Assembly: GCF_003313245.1 (NCBI RefSeq)
Contig: NZ_QJSD01000020.1
Span: 1-40,278 of the forward strand
From: Primorskyibacter marinus
GTDB taxonomy: Bacteria; Pseudomonadota; Alphaproteobacteria; Rhodobacterales; Rhodobacteraceae
Reading direction: 5' to 3'
Length of the DNA: 40,278 nt
In this document: piece after piece, positions 8,161-16,439 of the stretch
Layout: each line of letters starts with the position of its first letter
Numbering within the stretch: the first letter of the stretch is position 1
Made by a program: the position numbers and the translations under genes
Notes under the pieces: model-generated
What the model was told of the DNA's origin: nothing
Database searches by the model: none
The model's input: only the letters and a program-made list of their open reading frames with translations

Positions 8161-9465
8161 TCAGCCCGGGAAGGTGACGGTGACCAACATCCCCGGCTGC
8201 GCGTCGCCAAGTGTAAGATCGGCGCCATGGAGGTCGGCAATGGCCTTGACCAGCGCCAGCCCCAACCCTGAGCCCGGCGTTGACCGGCTGGCCTCAAGCC
8301 GCGCGAGGCGACGCAGGACATAATCGCGCTGGCCTGCGGGAATGCCGGGACCGCCGTCTCTGACGGTGAGCATCCGACCGGAGAGCGAGAGCTCGATCTC
8401 GGTGCCCGGCGCGTGGCGCAGGGCGTTCTCGATGAGGTTCGCGACCAGGCGCGACAGCAGATGACGATCGCCGCTCACCGGGAGCGGCCCCGACACCGAG
8501 CAGGTCAGCGTAGAGCCTGCATCTTCGGCAGAGGGACCATAAATCTCTGCCATGTCTTCAAGCAATGCACCAAGGTCCACGCTGGTGAACGCCTCGCGCC
8601 CCTGGCCGCCTTCGAGCTGCGCGATCTGCAGCAGCGACTGGAAGGTCGCGATGATCTGCGCGGTCTCGATGCTGGCCTGATCGAGGTGCTGCCGCACCGG
8701 CTCCGGCAGGTCACTCTCGCCAAGCCGCTCGAGCCGCACCGCGACGCGCTGGATCGGAGTCTTGAGATCATGGGCAATGTCCGCACCGATCTGGCGCAAG
8801 GCCCCGACAGCGGCCTCCTGTGCTTCGGCCATGCGGTCGAGGTCGCGCGATATATCACCGAGGTCGGTGTCTGGGTGCGGCGCACAAACCCGTGCCGCAA
8901 AATCTCCTTCGCTCAGTGCGTGTAGCGTACCGCGGATCGCCTCCACGCGTGCCGTCGTCCGGCGTACCACGACAATGCCGATGGCCGAGGTCAGCATGAG
9001 CGCCGGGAGAAGGGCAAAGCCAAGGATTGCGATGAAGGTTTCCTGAAGCTCGGAGAGGCTTTCTCGACCGCTCGCCACCGTCAGCCAACCGGTCTCAAGA
9101 TTCGCATGCCGCACCAGATAACTGTCGGCGAGAGGCTCGGGCAGATCAATCTCATCGTCAGTCACGATGCCAACGGGCAAATCTGATGGAACATTGGCAA
9201 TTGTTTTTCCATTCATCTCGAACCGAATTAGCAGCGCGCTCGTGTCTGCGGCCGTAGCAATTTCAGACGTGCGCTCAAGCCGCTCTTCCGGGTCCGGTAT
9301 CGCCCGTATCTCGGCGATGATCTGGTCGGCACGAAGGGCGATATCCGTACTGAGTGCCCGGTGCATGATCACATAGGCTATGCCGAGCCCGACCGAGATG
9401 AAGACAGTAAAGACCGCGATCAGCATCACCGAGAGGCGCAGCGGCGTCGATCGGAAGCGTGTCAT
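8161..9465 (-). CDS. Sensor histidine kinase (two-component system)
   Basis: Membrane sensor kinase, 434 residues. Transmembrane helices at about 11-34 and 146-168 enclose a periplasmic sensor of about 110 residues. HAMP follows (about 169-222), then DHp with phosphoacceptor His232 (ADIAHDLKTP), and an HATPase domain with the N box NLIENALRHAP (Asn347), DGGPGIP (about 370-376) and GSGLGLALVKAI. Its ATG overlaps the response-regulator stop by four bases (ATGA), so the two are translationally coupled. Order and neighbours resemble PmrAB/PhoPQ-type systems that control lipid and surface-charge genes, which fits mprF and the phosphatases nearby. The signal sensed is not evident. Confidence 0.92.
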   Translation of the reverse strand: MTRFRSTPLRLSVMLIAVFTVFISVGLGIAYVIMHRALSTDIALRADQIIAEIRAIPDPEERLERTSEIATAADTSALLIRFEMNGKTIANVPSDLPVGIVTDDEIDLPEPLADSYLVRHANLETGWLTVASGRESLSELQETFIAILGFALLPALMLTSAIGIVVVRRTTARVEAIRGTLHALSEGDFAARVCAPHPDTDLGDISRDLDRMAEAQEAAVGALRQIGADIAHDLKTPIQRVAVRLERLGESDLPEPVRQHLDQASIETAQIIATFQSLLQIAQLEGGQGREAFTSVDLGALLEDMAEIYGPSAEDAGSTLTCSVSGPLPVSGDRHLLSRLVANLIENALRHAPGTEIELSLSGRMLTVRDGGPGIPAGQRDYVLRRLARLEASRSTPGSGLGLALVKAIADLHGADLTLGDAQPGMLVTVTFPG

Positions 9466-10133
9466 TCGGCGATCCGATAGCCCGAGCCGCGCACGGTTTC
9501 GATCAGCGTCACTTCGAAGGGCTTGTCGATCTTGGTCCGCAGCCGGCTCATGTGGCTTTCGACCACGTTTGTCTGCGGGTCGAAATGGATGTCCCAGACG
9601 CCTTCGAGCAGCATGGTCCGCGTCTGCACCCGGCCCTTGCGGCGCAGCAGGTGTTCGAGCAGCGCAAATTCGCGCGGCTGCAGGTCGATTGGCTGGCCGC
9701 CCCGTGTGACCTTGCGGGTCAGCAGGTTCATCTCAAGATCGCGCGCCCGCAGCACCGTCGGCTCGTCCGAGGGCGGCGGACGGCGCGCCAGAGCGGCAAG
9801 GCGGGCGGAAAGCTCGCCGAAGGCGAAGGGCTTTGTCAGGTAGTCGTCGGCCCCGGCGTTCAGCCCGTCGATACGGTCCTCGATGCCACCGAGCGCGGTC
9901 AGCAACAGGACCGGCACCGGGTTCTTCGACGCGCGCAACGTGCGCAGGATCGACATGCCGTCGACATCGGGCACCATCCGGTCGAGCACCATCACGTCGT
10001 AGCTGGCCGTCATCGCCTGCATCAGCCCGTCGCGGCCATTGTCCAGCAGGTCAACCACATGGCCCTCGGCGCGCAGGCCGGTGGCGACATAGTCTCCGGT
10101 CGTGGGATCGTCTTCGATGACGAGGATATGCAT
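9462..10133 (-). CDS. OmpR-family response regulator
   Basis: Cytoplasmic DNA-binding regulator, 223 residues, partner of the kinase at 8161-9465. The receiver has the acidic pair at E7/D8/D9, phosphoacceptor Asp51 (VMVLDRMVPD) and Lys101 (YLTKPF). The C-terminal winged helix includes REFALLEHLLRRKGRV and ESHMSRLRTKID and ends ETVRGSGYRI. I start it at the ATG at 10133 because GGGAGG lies six bases upstream and MHILVIEDD is the normal receiver start; a longer frame to 10256 would add 41 low-complexity residues. The PepSY gene lies 73 bases upstream on the same strand. Confidence 0.94.
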   Translation of the reverse strand: MHILVIEDDPTTGDYVATGLRAEGHVVDLLDNGRDGLMQAMTASYDVMVLDRMVPDVDGMSILRTLRASKNPVPVLLLTALGGIEDRIDGLNAGADDYLTKPFAFGELSARLAALARRPPPSDEPTVLRARDLEMNLLTRKVTRGGQPIDLQPREFALLEHLLRRKGRVQTRTMLLEGVWDIHFDPQTNVVESHMSRLRTKIDKPFEVTLIETVRGSGYRIAE

Positions 10134-10206
10134 TGGGCCTCCCAAAGATAGGGGCGGCAGGGAAACCCTGCCGCCCAAGCGGTTGTAGCGGACGGGACTG
10201 CGCCTG

Positions 10207-10587
10207 TCAGTCGTTGTCCTCGCCGTCCTCGTCCTGCTCGTGATCATCGTCGTCATCGGCTTCCGTCACCTTGGTCACCGCGCCGCTGGAGGGATCGACG
10301 AACCAGGTCTGCATCGCGCTGGAGGCGTCGGCGATCTCGACCTCGTAACCCCAGACGCCCTGGTCGTTGTCCTCCCAGCCCGCCGAGATCGCGATGCCGC
10401 CGGTCTCTTTTTGCGCGGTATCGACAGCCTGTGTCAGGGTCATGCCGCTCGCCTGGACCGCCTGGACCGCCTGGATTTCCTCGGCATCCGTCATTTCCGC
10501 GGTCGTCTCGGTGCCCGCCCAGGCGGCACCGGCCACGCCGGCGGCGAGGGTCACGGGGATCAGGGTCAGGGGGATGATGCGTTTCAT
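10207..10587 (-). CDS. Secreted PepSY-domain protein
   Basis: A 126-residue protein with an N-terminal signal peptide (MKRIIPLTLIPVTLAAGVAG, cleavage near AWA-GT), a PepSY-like region (about 45-108: TLTQAVDTAQKETGG ... WGYEVEIADASS ... WFVDPSSGAVTKV) and an extreme acidic tail of mostly Asp and Glu (110-126). PepSY proteins next to OmpR/kinase pairs are common in proteobacteria and are thought to modulate the periplasmic sensor; the acidic tail could bind cations. AGGAGAAAG precedes the ATG. It is upstream of and codirectional with the regulator and kinase, probably as one operon. Confidence 0.88.
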   Translation of the reverse strand: MKRIIPLTLIPVTLAAGVAGAAWAGTETTAEMTDAEEIQAVQAVQASGMTLTQAVDTAQKETGGIAISAGWEDNDQGVWGYEVEIADASSAMQTWFVDPSSGAVTKVTEADDDDDHEQDEDGEDND

Positions 10588-10680
10588 GGGTCTTTCTCCT
10601 CTGCGGGCCCGGCGGCGTGCCGTGGCCTCGTGACAGAGAGATGGGCTGCGCCATGTGGCGGCGCGTGACGGCGAGATTGA

Positions 10681-10715
10681 AAATCCGTAATGCCGAACGC
10701 CGTTACATTACGGTT
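10681..10715. promoter_or_regulatory. Inverted repeat in the PepSY / membrane-operon divergent promoter
   Basis: CCGTAATG (10685-10692) and CATTACGG (10706-10713) are perfect 8-base inverted arms, extending with one mismatch into flanking A/T bases, and an extra CGTTA half-site lies inside (10701-10705). They sit in the 206-base interval between the divergent PepSY and periplasmic-protein genes. The position suggests the binding site of the response regulator encoded next door, controlling both operons. Confidence 0.45.
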
Positions 10716-10793
10716 TCCCAACCTTCCCGTCAGACGGGCGCAGACGCCGAGCCTCAGAACGACCTCATCGACCATTTCGGTGAGGATTTCGAC

Positions 10794-11453
10794 ATGAAAC
10801 AACTCCTGCTCGCCACGGCGCTGATTGCCCTCCCTGTGGCAGTCTTCTCCGGTGTGGAACATTTTATCGTCGGCACCCCGGCGGCTCCAGCGCAGCAGAG
10901 TGCGGTACCGCCACTTGGCGATATGTCGAAATTCGCGGCGATCGTGAGCGACACGCAGAAGATCGCGGCGACCGGCGATCTTGTCGCCGCAGAGACGCGG
11001 ATCACCGACCTCGAAACCGCCTGGGATGACGCTGAGGAGGAGCTGCGGGCAAAGGCGCCGGAGGCCTGGGGCACTGTCGATGCCAGCGCCGACGCAGCGT
11101 TTTCGGCGCTGCGCGCAAAGTCCCCGGATCCGGCACGGGTCGAAACCGCGCTGAGCGATCTTCAGGCCACGCTGGCCGATCCGACCCCGCCCGACGCGGC
11201 GGGGGGTTCAGCACAGACCCTGAACGGCATCGCCGTGACCGACGCCTCGGGGCATCCGCTGCCCTGCGAGGTAATGCTGTCCGATCTTCGCGACGCGCTG
11301 TCCGCCGGGCGCGCATCCGACACGGCCAGACCGCAGATCACCGATCTTCAGTCGAAAGCCACCGAGCGCTGCAACGCCGACGATGACCGCCGGGCGGATG
11401 CCTTCTCTGCCCAGGCTCTTGCCCTTCTCATCCCCGCGCAGGTGACGAAATGA
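10794..11453 (+). CDS. Predicted periplasmic/membrane-anchored protein, unknown function
   Basis: The 219-residue product starts with a signal peptide or anchor (MKQLLLATALIALPVAVFSG) and is otherwise Ala/Asp/Glu-rich and mostly helical, with helices around 45-120 (KIAATGDLVAAETRITDLE) and 170-210. Two cysteines (in LPCEVM and ERCNADD) could form a disulfide. I recognise no family. The ATG at 10794 follows GAGGATTTC; a longer frame from 10617 would start without a good ribosome site and lose the signal peptide. Its stop overlaps the next ATG by four bases, so it is coupled to the COG4705 gene and probably works with it. Confidence 0.82.
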   Translation: MKQLLLATALIALPVAVFSGVEHFIVGTPAAPAQQSAVPPLGDMSKFAAIVSDTQKIAATGDLVAAETRITDLETAWDDAEEELRAKAPEAWGTVDASADAAFSALRAKSPDPARVETALSDLQATLADPTPPDAAGGSAQTLNGIAVTDASGHPLPCEVMLSDLRDALSAGRASDTARPQITDLQSKATERCNADDDRRADAFSAQALALLIPAQVTK

Positions 11454-12232
11454 CCTCTCTCGACACAGGCATCAAGCTTCTCGACGGCCACCAGACCAAC
11501 CCTCGCAACAAGGTGCCCGACGTGACCGCCGCTTTCTGGCTCATCAAGCTGATGGCGGTCACCATGGGCGAGACCGCTGCGGACTATCTCAGCGTCAATC
11601 TCGGGATGGGGCTGACCACCACCTCGCTGATGATGACCGTGCTGCTGGTCGGAACGCTGGCCCTGCAATTCTCGCGCGACCGCTACGTGCCCTGGACCTA
11701 CTGGCTGAACGTGGTGCTGATTTCCGTCGTCGGCACGCTGATCACCGACAACCTCGTGGACAATCTCGGCGTCAGCCTCGTGACCTGTACTGCGGTCTTC
11801 AGCGTCGCGCTCGCCGCCTGTTTCGCGCTCTGGTACGGCGAGGAAGGCACGCTGTCGATCCATGACGTCGACAACCCGGTGCGCGAGGCCTTCTACTGGG
11901 TCGCGATCCTCTTCACCTTCGCGCTCGGCACCGCCGCGGGAGACCTCGTCGCCGAGCAGTTCGGGCTTGGCTACCTCGCCTCGGGCATCCTCTTCGGATC
12001 GGTCATCGCGAGCCTTGCCTTCGGCTACTTCGCCCTTGGCCTCGACGGCATCCTCGCCTTCTGGCTCGTCTATATCCTGACCCGGCCGCTCGGCGCCTCC
12101 TTCGGAGACCTGCTGTCGCAGCCGGTGGACTACGGCGGGCTCGGTTTCGGCACCGTGACCACCAGCCTCGGTTTCCTCGCGGTCATCATCGCCACCGTCG
12201 CGGCCATGAGCCTCGGCCTGCGGCGGCGCTGA
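11450..12232 (+). CDS. COG4705-type multi-pass membrane protein
   Basis: A 260-residue integral membrane protein with about eight hydrophobic helices. It carries the COG4705 hallmark KVPDVTAAFWLIKLMAVTMG followed by ETAADYL near the N-terminus. The second half repeats the pattern (NPVREAFYWVAILFTFALG, then TAAGDL), so it looks like an internal duplication of four helices each with a conserved G-E/T-A-A-D motif in the membrane. The function of the family is not established. It overlaps the preceding gene by four bases, and it is followed by the DedA-PAP2 gene after 72 bases that include a GGCGGTC/GACCGCC hairpin (12256-12275) lacking a T-tract. Confidence 0.88.
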   Translation: MTSLDTGIKLLDGHQTNPRNKVPDVTAAFWLIKLMAVTMGETAADYLSVNLGMGLTTTSLMMTVLLVGTLALQFSRDRYVPWTYWLNVVLISVVGTLITDNLVDNLGVSLVTCTAVFSVALAACFALWYGEEGTLSIHDVDNPVREAFYWVAILFTFALGTAAGDLVAEQFGLGYLASGILFGSVIASLAFGYFALGLDGILAFWLVYILTRPLGASFGDLLSQPVDYGGLGFGTVTTSLGFLAVIIATVAAMSLGLRRR

Positions 12233-12304
12233 CCCCTCCTTCTAAGACTGCCGGGGGCGGTCCCGAGAGACCGCCTGCCATGCTGCTGATCTTCAAGGAT
12301 CCCC

Positions 12305-14287
12305 ATGAGTTCGCTGACCTCGCAAATACTGCCGACCCTCGATGCCTTCGGCTTTTGGTCCTACTGGATCATCGGCCTCTCCAGCCTGCTCGAGGGATGG
12401 TGGCTCACCTCGGTTATCGTGCCGGGCACACTGGTGGTCGACGCGGGCGGCGCCCTGGTGCGGCTCGGGCATATGGACTTTATCGACCTTGCGTGGTTCG
12501 TCGGCATCGGTGCCATTCTTGGCGGCGAGCTGAGCTGGCACAGCGGCCGCTGGCTGGGCGAGCGGGTGCGGCTGCCCCAATCAGCCGCCTTCCGTCGGGC
12601 GCAGGAGCTCATCCGCACGCGCGGCGGGCTGGCGTTGGTGATCGGCCGTTTCTTCGGCCCTGTCGCCGGTTTCGTGCCCCTCGCCGCCGCCCTGGCCGGC
12701 ATGGAGCGCAAACGGTTCCATGTCTGGAACATCGCCAGCGGCATCGCCTACGCCTTGGGCCATGTCACCATCGGTTACGCCGCGGGCGACATCATGGCCC
12801 GCCTCGGACCCTACCTTCCGCGCCTCCTCTTGCCGCTGGCTCTGGTGGCGGTCCTCGCGCTGGTGACATGGGCCGTCACCCACCACCTGCGCCGCGGCCT
12901 TCCGGCGCTGCGGGTCTTGGGCCGCGCGATCCGCGGGCGACTGGAAACCTGGCCGCCGCTTCTGCGCTTCACCGCCCGCCACCCGCGCGCCGCGACGGTC
13001 ATCGCGCGGCGCCTCGACCCGGAGCGCGGCCTGCTGACTACGGCGGTGGCCGCCCTGCTGCTCTATCTCTGCGCCGTGTTCATCGACGGCGCCTTCGACC
13101 TTGCCTTCGTGCCGGGCACAGACGCGCTTGACCAGCGCATCGCCAATCTCGCGCATGCCTTCTGGACGCCCGGTGGGCTGAGCCTCGCGGCTTGGGTGAC
13201 GCAGGCGGGGCATGTGCCGGTCGCGGCGCTGGTCGCGCTCGGCGCGGTGCTCGGACTTGCCTTCTGGGGACGCAGGGCCGCCGCCCTCGGGCTCGCCACC
13301 GCCGTCGCGGGCAACGCGCTGACGGTGACCCTGCTGAAGCTCGCCTTCGGCCGGGCGCGGCCCTCGCTGGCGTATTTCCTCGAAAGCTCGAACAGTTTCC
13401 CCTCGGGGCATGCGGCGATTTCGGTGGCGCTCTACGGCACGCTGGCCATGATGCTCTGGCGCGAAAAGCTCGTCGGCCCGACCCTCGCCATCACGGCGGG
13501 GGTGACAATGGCGGCGGCGCTGGGGCTCACGCGGATCTATCTCGTCGAGCACTTCCTGTCGGACGTTCTGAACGGCTGGGTGGTCGGTGCAATCTGGATG
13601 GTGATCGGCTTTGCCGTGAGCGAAATGGCCCGGCGGAGGTCCCGCGATCCGGGCAGGAGCCGCCCCGCGCTGAGCCTTTCCGCCGCATGCGCCTGTTGCG
13701 CGGCAGCGCTGGTCATCGCGATCCACGACAATCCGACAGTGGCGCCGAGGGTCCCAAGCGCAGTGACCGTGTTCGACAACCTGCCCGACGCCATCACCGG
13801 CGATGCGTTCCCGCTCGACGTGGTGACGCTGTCCGGAGAGACGCTGCCGCCAGTGAGCGTCGTGTCCACCGGGCTTTCGGTCGACGAGATCGCGGGGCGC
13901 CTCGCCAAAGGCGGCTGGACAGAAGCGGCACGACCCGACGTGTTTTCCGGCATTGCTGCGCTCCGGCAGGACATCACCGACCACCCTCAGGACAGAGCCT
14001 TGGTTCTCCCCGCCTTCCTTGATGCCCGCCCGGCCACTGCGACGCTGCACAGCCCTGCGCAGGACGCCGTGCTTCGGCTTTGGGGCGTGGGGCACGAGCG
14101 AACCGGCGCGCCGGTGGTCGGCTGGGCGCTCGATGCGGCGGAGGGCGCTGCCGCCGCGGCACTTCGTCCGGCGGAAGCTGCGGCGCTCTCGCTGGTCGGG
14201 GCGCAGGACAGTCGCACCCTCGCGACCGAAGCACGCGGTACCGCCGTCCGGCTGACCGAGCTGTCGCCCAAACCACTGACCAAATGA
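12305..14287 (+). CDS. DedA-PAP2-LssY triple-domain membrane phosphatase
   Basis: A 660-residue fusion. Residues about 1-210 are a DedA/SNARE-associated domain (EGWWLTSVIVPG, GRFFGPVAGFVP) of the family that includes undecaprenyl-phosphate flippases. Residues about 260-440 are a PAP2 acid phosphatase with all three motifs: KLAFGRARP (about 345), SFPSGHA (about 365) and the distal R-x5-HFLSD motif (TRIYLVEHFLSD). Residues about 470-655 resemble the LssY C-terminal domain (ALQAAGW-like segment RLAKGGWTEAARPD). PAP2 enzymes of this kind dephosphorylate undecaprenyl pyrophosphate, lipid A or phosphatidylglycerophosphate at the periplasmic face. AAGGA precedes the ATG. All catalytic motifs are intact; the physiological lipid is unknown. 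Confidence 0.9.
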   Translation: MSSLTSQILPTLDAFGFWSYWIIGLSSLLEGWWLTSVIVPGTLVVDAGGALVRLGHMDFIDLAWFVGIGAILGGELSWHSGRWLGERVRLPQSAAFRRAQELIRTRGGLALVIGRFFGPVAGFVPLAAALAGMERKRFHVWNIASGIAYALGHVTIGYAAGDIMARLGPYLPRLLLPLALVAVLALVTWAVTHHLRRGLPALRVLGRAIRGRLETWPPLLRFTARHPRAATVIARRLDPERGLLTTAVAALLLYLCAVFIDGAFDLAFVPGTDALDQRIANLAHAFWTPGGLSLAAWVTQAGHVPVAALVALGAVLGLAFWGRRAAALGLATAVAGNALTVTLLKLAFGRARPSLAYFLESSNSFPSGHAAISVALYGTLAMMLWREKLVGPTLAITAGVTMAAALGLTRIYLVEHFLSDVLNGWVVGAIWMVIGFAVSEMARRRSRDPGRSRPALSLSAACACCAAALVIAIHDNPTVAPRVPSAVTVFDNLPDAITGDAFPLDVVTLSGETLPPVSVVSTGLSVDEIAGRLAKGGWTEAARPDVFSGIAALRQDITDHPQDRALVLPAFLDARPATATLHSPAQDAVLRLWGVGHERTGAPVVGWALDAAEGAAAAALRPAEAAALSLVGAQDSRTLATEARGTAVRLTELSPKPLTK

Positions 14288-14309
14288 ACCGCACTTCGCC
14301 AAGAAAGAC

Positions 14310-15374
14310 ATGAGGCACAAACACATGAGAAAAACGGCAATCCTTGCGGCGATCCTCGCGCCGCTCCTCGTCATCGCAGCAGTTGAAACGCAGTGGCCCG
14401 CCTATGCCGCCTACGAACTTACGCGCATGGGCACCGCCAGCGAGACGAGAAGTGCTGCAGCACCGCAGAAGGTGATCGATGCGGTCGGAGACGCCGAAGG
14501 CGATCCCCTGACTTTGCTTGGGGTCGGCGACATCGCCAACTGCCCCGAAGCGCCCGGCCTTGCCAGCGCCTTTCCCGTCAGCGCCGATTTGATCGGCCTC
14601 GCCTCCGCCTTCGATCCGGCGACGGCCCCGGCGGTGCCAACCGTGCAGCTCACGGCGCAATGGCCGAACGCGCCGATCCTCGCGCTTGGCGATCTGGTCT
14701 ACAGTTCGGGCAAGCCGGTGGAATTCTCCGACTGTTTTGACCCGCTCTGGAAGGACAATCGCGCACGCACGCTCCCCACGCCGGGCAACCACGAGTACAA
14801 TACGCCCGATGCCTTTGGGTACTACCAGTACTGGGGCGAGCGCGCGGGCCCGGATGATCTGGGCTACTACGCCACGCATCACGGCACCTGGCTGATCCTC
14901 TCGCTGAACAGCGAAACCGACGCCAGCCCAGGATCGCCGCAGGCGCTCTGGCTGAACAAGACCTTGGCTGCGTCTCCCGAGGCCTGTGTTCTCGCCTTCT
15001 ATCACCGGCCTGCTTATTCGTTGAAAGAGCGGGGCGGACGCGACAACGCCGTGGCGCTGTTCAAGCAACTGGAGCAGGCCGGGGCGAGCGTCGTTCTCAA
15101 CGGGCACAACCATTTCTACGAGCGCACCCTGCCGCTCGGCGCAGACGGTACGCCGGATACCACGAACGGGACGGTGTCCTTTACCGTTGGCACGGGCGGC
15201 GATAAATCGCGCGAGTTACCCACGCTGGATACCACCGCCAAGGCCATCTTCGGTCATCTGGGTGTCCTGCGCCTCGAACTCGGACAACATGAGTTCCAGT
15301 GGGGGTTCGTGGATGCGGAAAGCGGCGAAACGCTGGATGCCGGGCAGGCTCCATGCAATCTCCGCCCGTCATGA
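14310..15374 (+). CDS. Secreted calcineurin-type metallophosphoesterase (purple acid phosphatase-like)
   Basis: The 354-residue product has an N-terminal signal peptide (KTAILAAILAPLLVIAAV) and the metallophosphoesterase metal-binding motifs in order: GVGDIANC, GDLVYSSG, PGNHEY, FYHRPAY and NGHNHFYER, all intact. This order and the YER ending resemble PhoD/purple acid phosphatase-type periplasmic phosphomonoesterases. A second in-frame ATG at 14325 has GAGG nine bases upstream and gives a cleaner signal peptide, so the true start may be there. It follows the DedA-PAP2 gene by 22 bases, last in the operon, and could hydrolyse phosphate released from or attached to envelope components. Confidence 0.88.
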   Translation: MRHKHMRKTAILAAILAPLLVIAAVETQWPAYAAYELTRMGTASETRSAAAPQKVIDAVGDAEGDPLTLLGVGDIANCPEAPGLASAFPVSADLIGLASAFDPATAPAVPTVQLTAQWPNAPILALGDLVYSSGKPVEFSDCFDPLWKDNRARTLPTPGNHEYNTPDAFGYYQYWGERAGPDDLGYYATHHGTWLILSLNSETDASPGSPQALWLNKTLAASPEACVLAFYHRPAYSLKERGGRDNAVALFKQLEQAGASVVLNGHNHFYERTLPLGADGTPDTTNGTVSFTVGTGGDKSRELPTLDTTAKAIFGHLGVLRLELGQHEFQWGFVDAESGETLDAGQAPCNLRPS

Positions 15375-15549
15375 CCGGGAGGGCTGCGAGCACCCTCAAC
15401 CTTCTCCCCTCGTTGATGGAGACTTCGCTCTTGCAGCGGATGGCAGAAATGTCCGCAGTTGGTGAGTGCAGCCTCGGCTTGGCGAACGGCCAGTTTCTCG
15501 AACTGGGCGTCGGTGCTGACCGGAGCGATCGGCTTCGCCGAACCCTTCG

Positions 15550-15873
15550 TCACGCTGTGCGTGGCCCGAAAAGGATCACTGCTGCGCCGATCAAGCTCAG
15601 GCAAGCACCGGCGGCATCCCAGATGTCTGGGCGCTGGCCTTCAGCGCCCCACATCCAGAACAGCGACGCGGCGATATAGACGCCGCCATAGGCGGCATAG
15701 GCTCGACCGGCGAAACCTGCTTCGACCTGTGCCAGAAGCCAGCCGAAAAGCACAAGGCTCGCGATCCCTGGCAGCAGCCAGAAAATCGACGCGCCCCGCC
15801 ACCAGGCCCAGATTGCAAAGCAGCCGGCGATCTCGGCCAGGGCCGCGAGCGGATAGATCAACACGGTCGGCAT
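15550..15873 (-). CDS. ynfA: YnfA family (UPF0060) small membrane protein
   Basis: A 107-residue protein with four transmembrane helices, typical length for the YnfA/UPF0060 family of the small-multidrug-resistance superfamily ([45 protein letters not shown]). Its ATG overlaps the stop of the MerR-type regulator by one base, so the two are coupled. YnfA homologues often travel with metal-resistance genes in alphaproteobacteria; a drug or metal efflux role is assumed, not shown. The 170 bases beyond its stop (15378-15549) contain a short frame reading KPIAPVSTDAQFEKLAV that I could not assign. Confidence 0.9.
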   Translation of the reverse strand: MPTVLIYPLAALAEIAGCFAIWAWWRGASIFWLLPGIASLVLFGWLLAQVEAGFAGRAYAAYGGVYIAASLFWMWGAEGQRPDIWDAAGACLSLIGAAVILFGPRTA

Positions 15874-16301
15874 CAGGAACCGGGCCGGTCGTGATCAGAG
15901 AGGCACTCTTCGTGGTCGCGTAGCACCTCAAGGATGCGGCAGTTCGCAACCCGATCGGCCCTGCACTCGCCGATCATCCGTTTCAGTTCGACGCGGAGCG
16001 CTTCAAGACGGGCGATGCGCGCCTCAACCTCATGGAGCTGTTTCTGAGCAACCGCATCGACCTGCGCACAGGACCTTTCTGGGCTGTCCGAGAGGTCCTG
16101 GAGTTCCCGTATCGCCTCCAGCGAAAAGCCGAGTTGTCGAGAGTGCCGAATAAACGCGAGGCGATCGAGTTCCAGCGCTCCGTATCGGCGCTGGCCACCC
16201 GCGCTGCGTCCGGGCTCGGGCATCAAGCCAATCTGTTCGTAATAGCGGATCGTCTGCACCTTGGTGCCGGTCCGCTTTGCCAGAGTCCCAATGGACAACA
16301 T
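15873..16301 (-). CDS. MerR-family metal regulator (CadR/PbrR/ZntR-like)
   Basis: A 142-residue MerR-type activator. The N-terminal winged helix reads [20 protein letters not shown], a dimerisation helix follows, and cysteines C78, C113 and C121 occupy the positions that bind Pb/Cd/Zn in PbrR and CadR. C133 and nearby His residues may add ligands. AGGAGA precedes the ATG. It diverges from the P-type ATPase, and the intervening promoter has MerR geometry, so it should switch on the ATPase when metal is bound. It is cotranscribed with ynfA. Confidence 0.9.
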   Translation of the reverse strand: MLSIGTLAKRTGTKVQTIRYYEQIGLMPEPGRSAGGQRRYGALELDRLAFIRHSRQLGFSLEAIRELQDLSDSPERSCAQVDAVAQKQLHEVEARIARLEALRVELKRMIGECRADRVANCRILEVLRDHEECLSDHDRPGS

Positions 16302-16373
16302 TAGCGCGTCTCCTTTCGTCGCTGCGGCGTCTTATCCCCCGTCGTTGAAGCTACGGAAAACCTCTTCGCCGGC

Positions 16374-16404
16374 TTGAAGCTACAGTGGCTGTAGGTCGTA
16401 TATC
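16374..16404 (+). promoter_or_regulatory. MerR-type metal-inducible promoter of the ATPase
   Basis: A -35 element TTGAAG (16374-16379) and a -10 like TATATC (16399-16404) are separated by 19 bases, longer than the usual 17. The spacer holds the palindrome CTACAG-TGG-CTGTAG (16380-16394). An over-long spacer with a central dyad is the hallmark of MerR-family operators. A second TTGAAGCTAC string at 16345-16354 may be a spare half-site. Confidence 0.85.
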
Positions 16405-16439
16405 GAGTTCCGATCGAAGAATCACGACGGAGAATCGTC

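Noticed and set aside
12581-14374. Long minus-strand frames opposite the DedA-PAP2 gene
   Set aside because: Composition typical of antisense GC-rich shadow frames; no ribosome site or family similarity.
15378-15549. Short minus-strand frame reading KPIAPVSTDAQFEKLAV downstream of ynfA
   Set aside because: It has some protein-like character but no family I recognise, no start and no complete domain; too weak to list as a gene.
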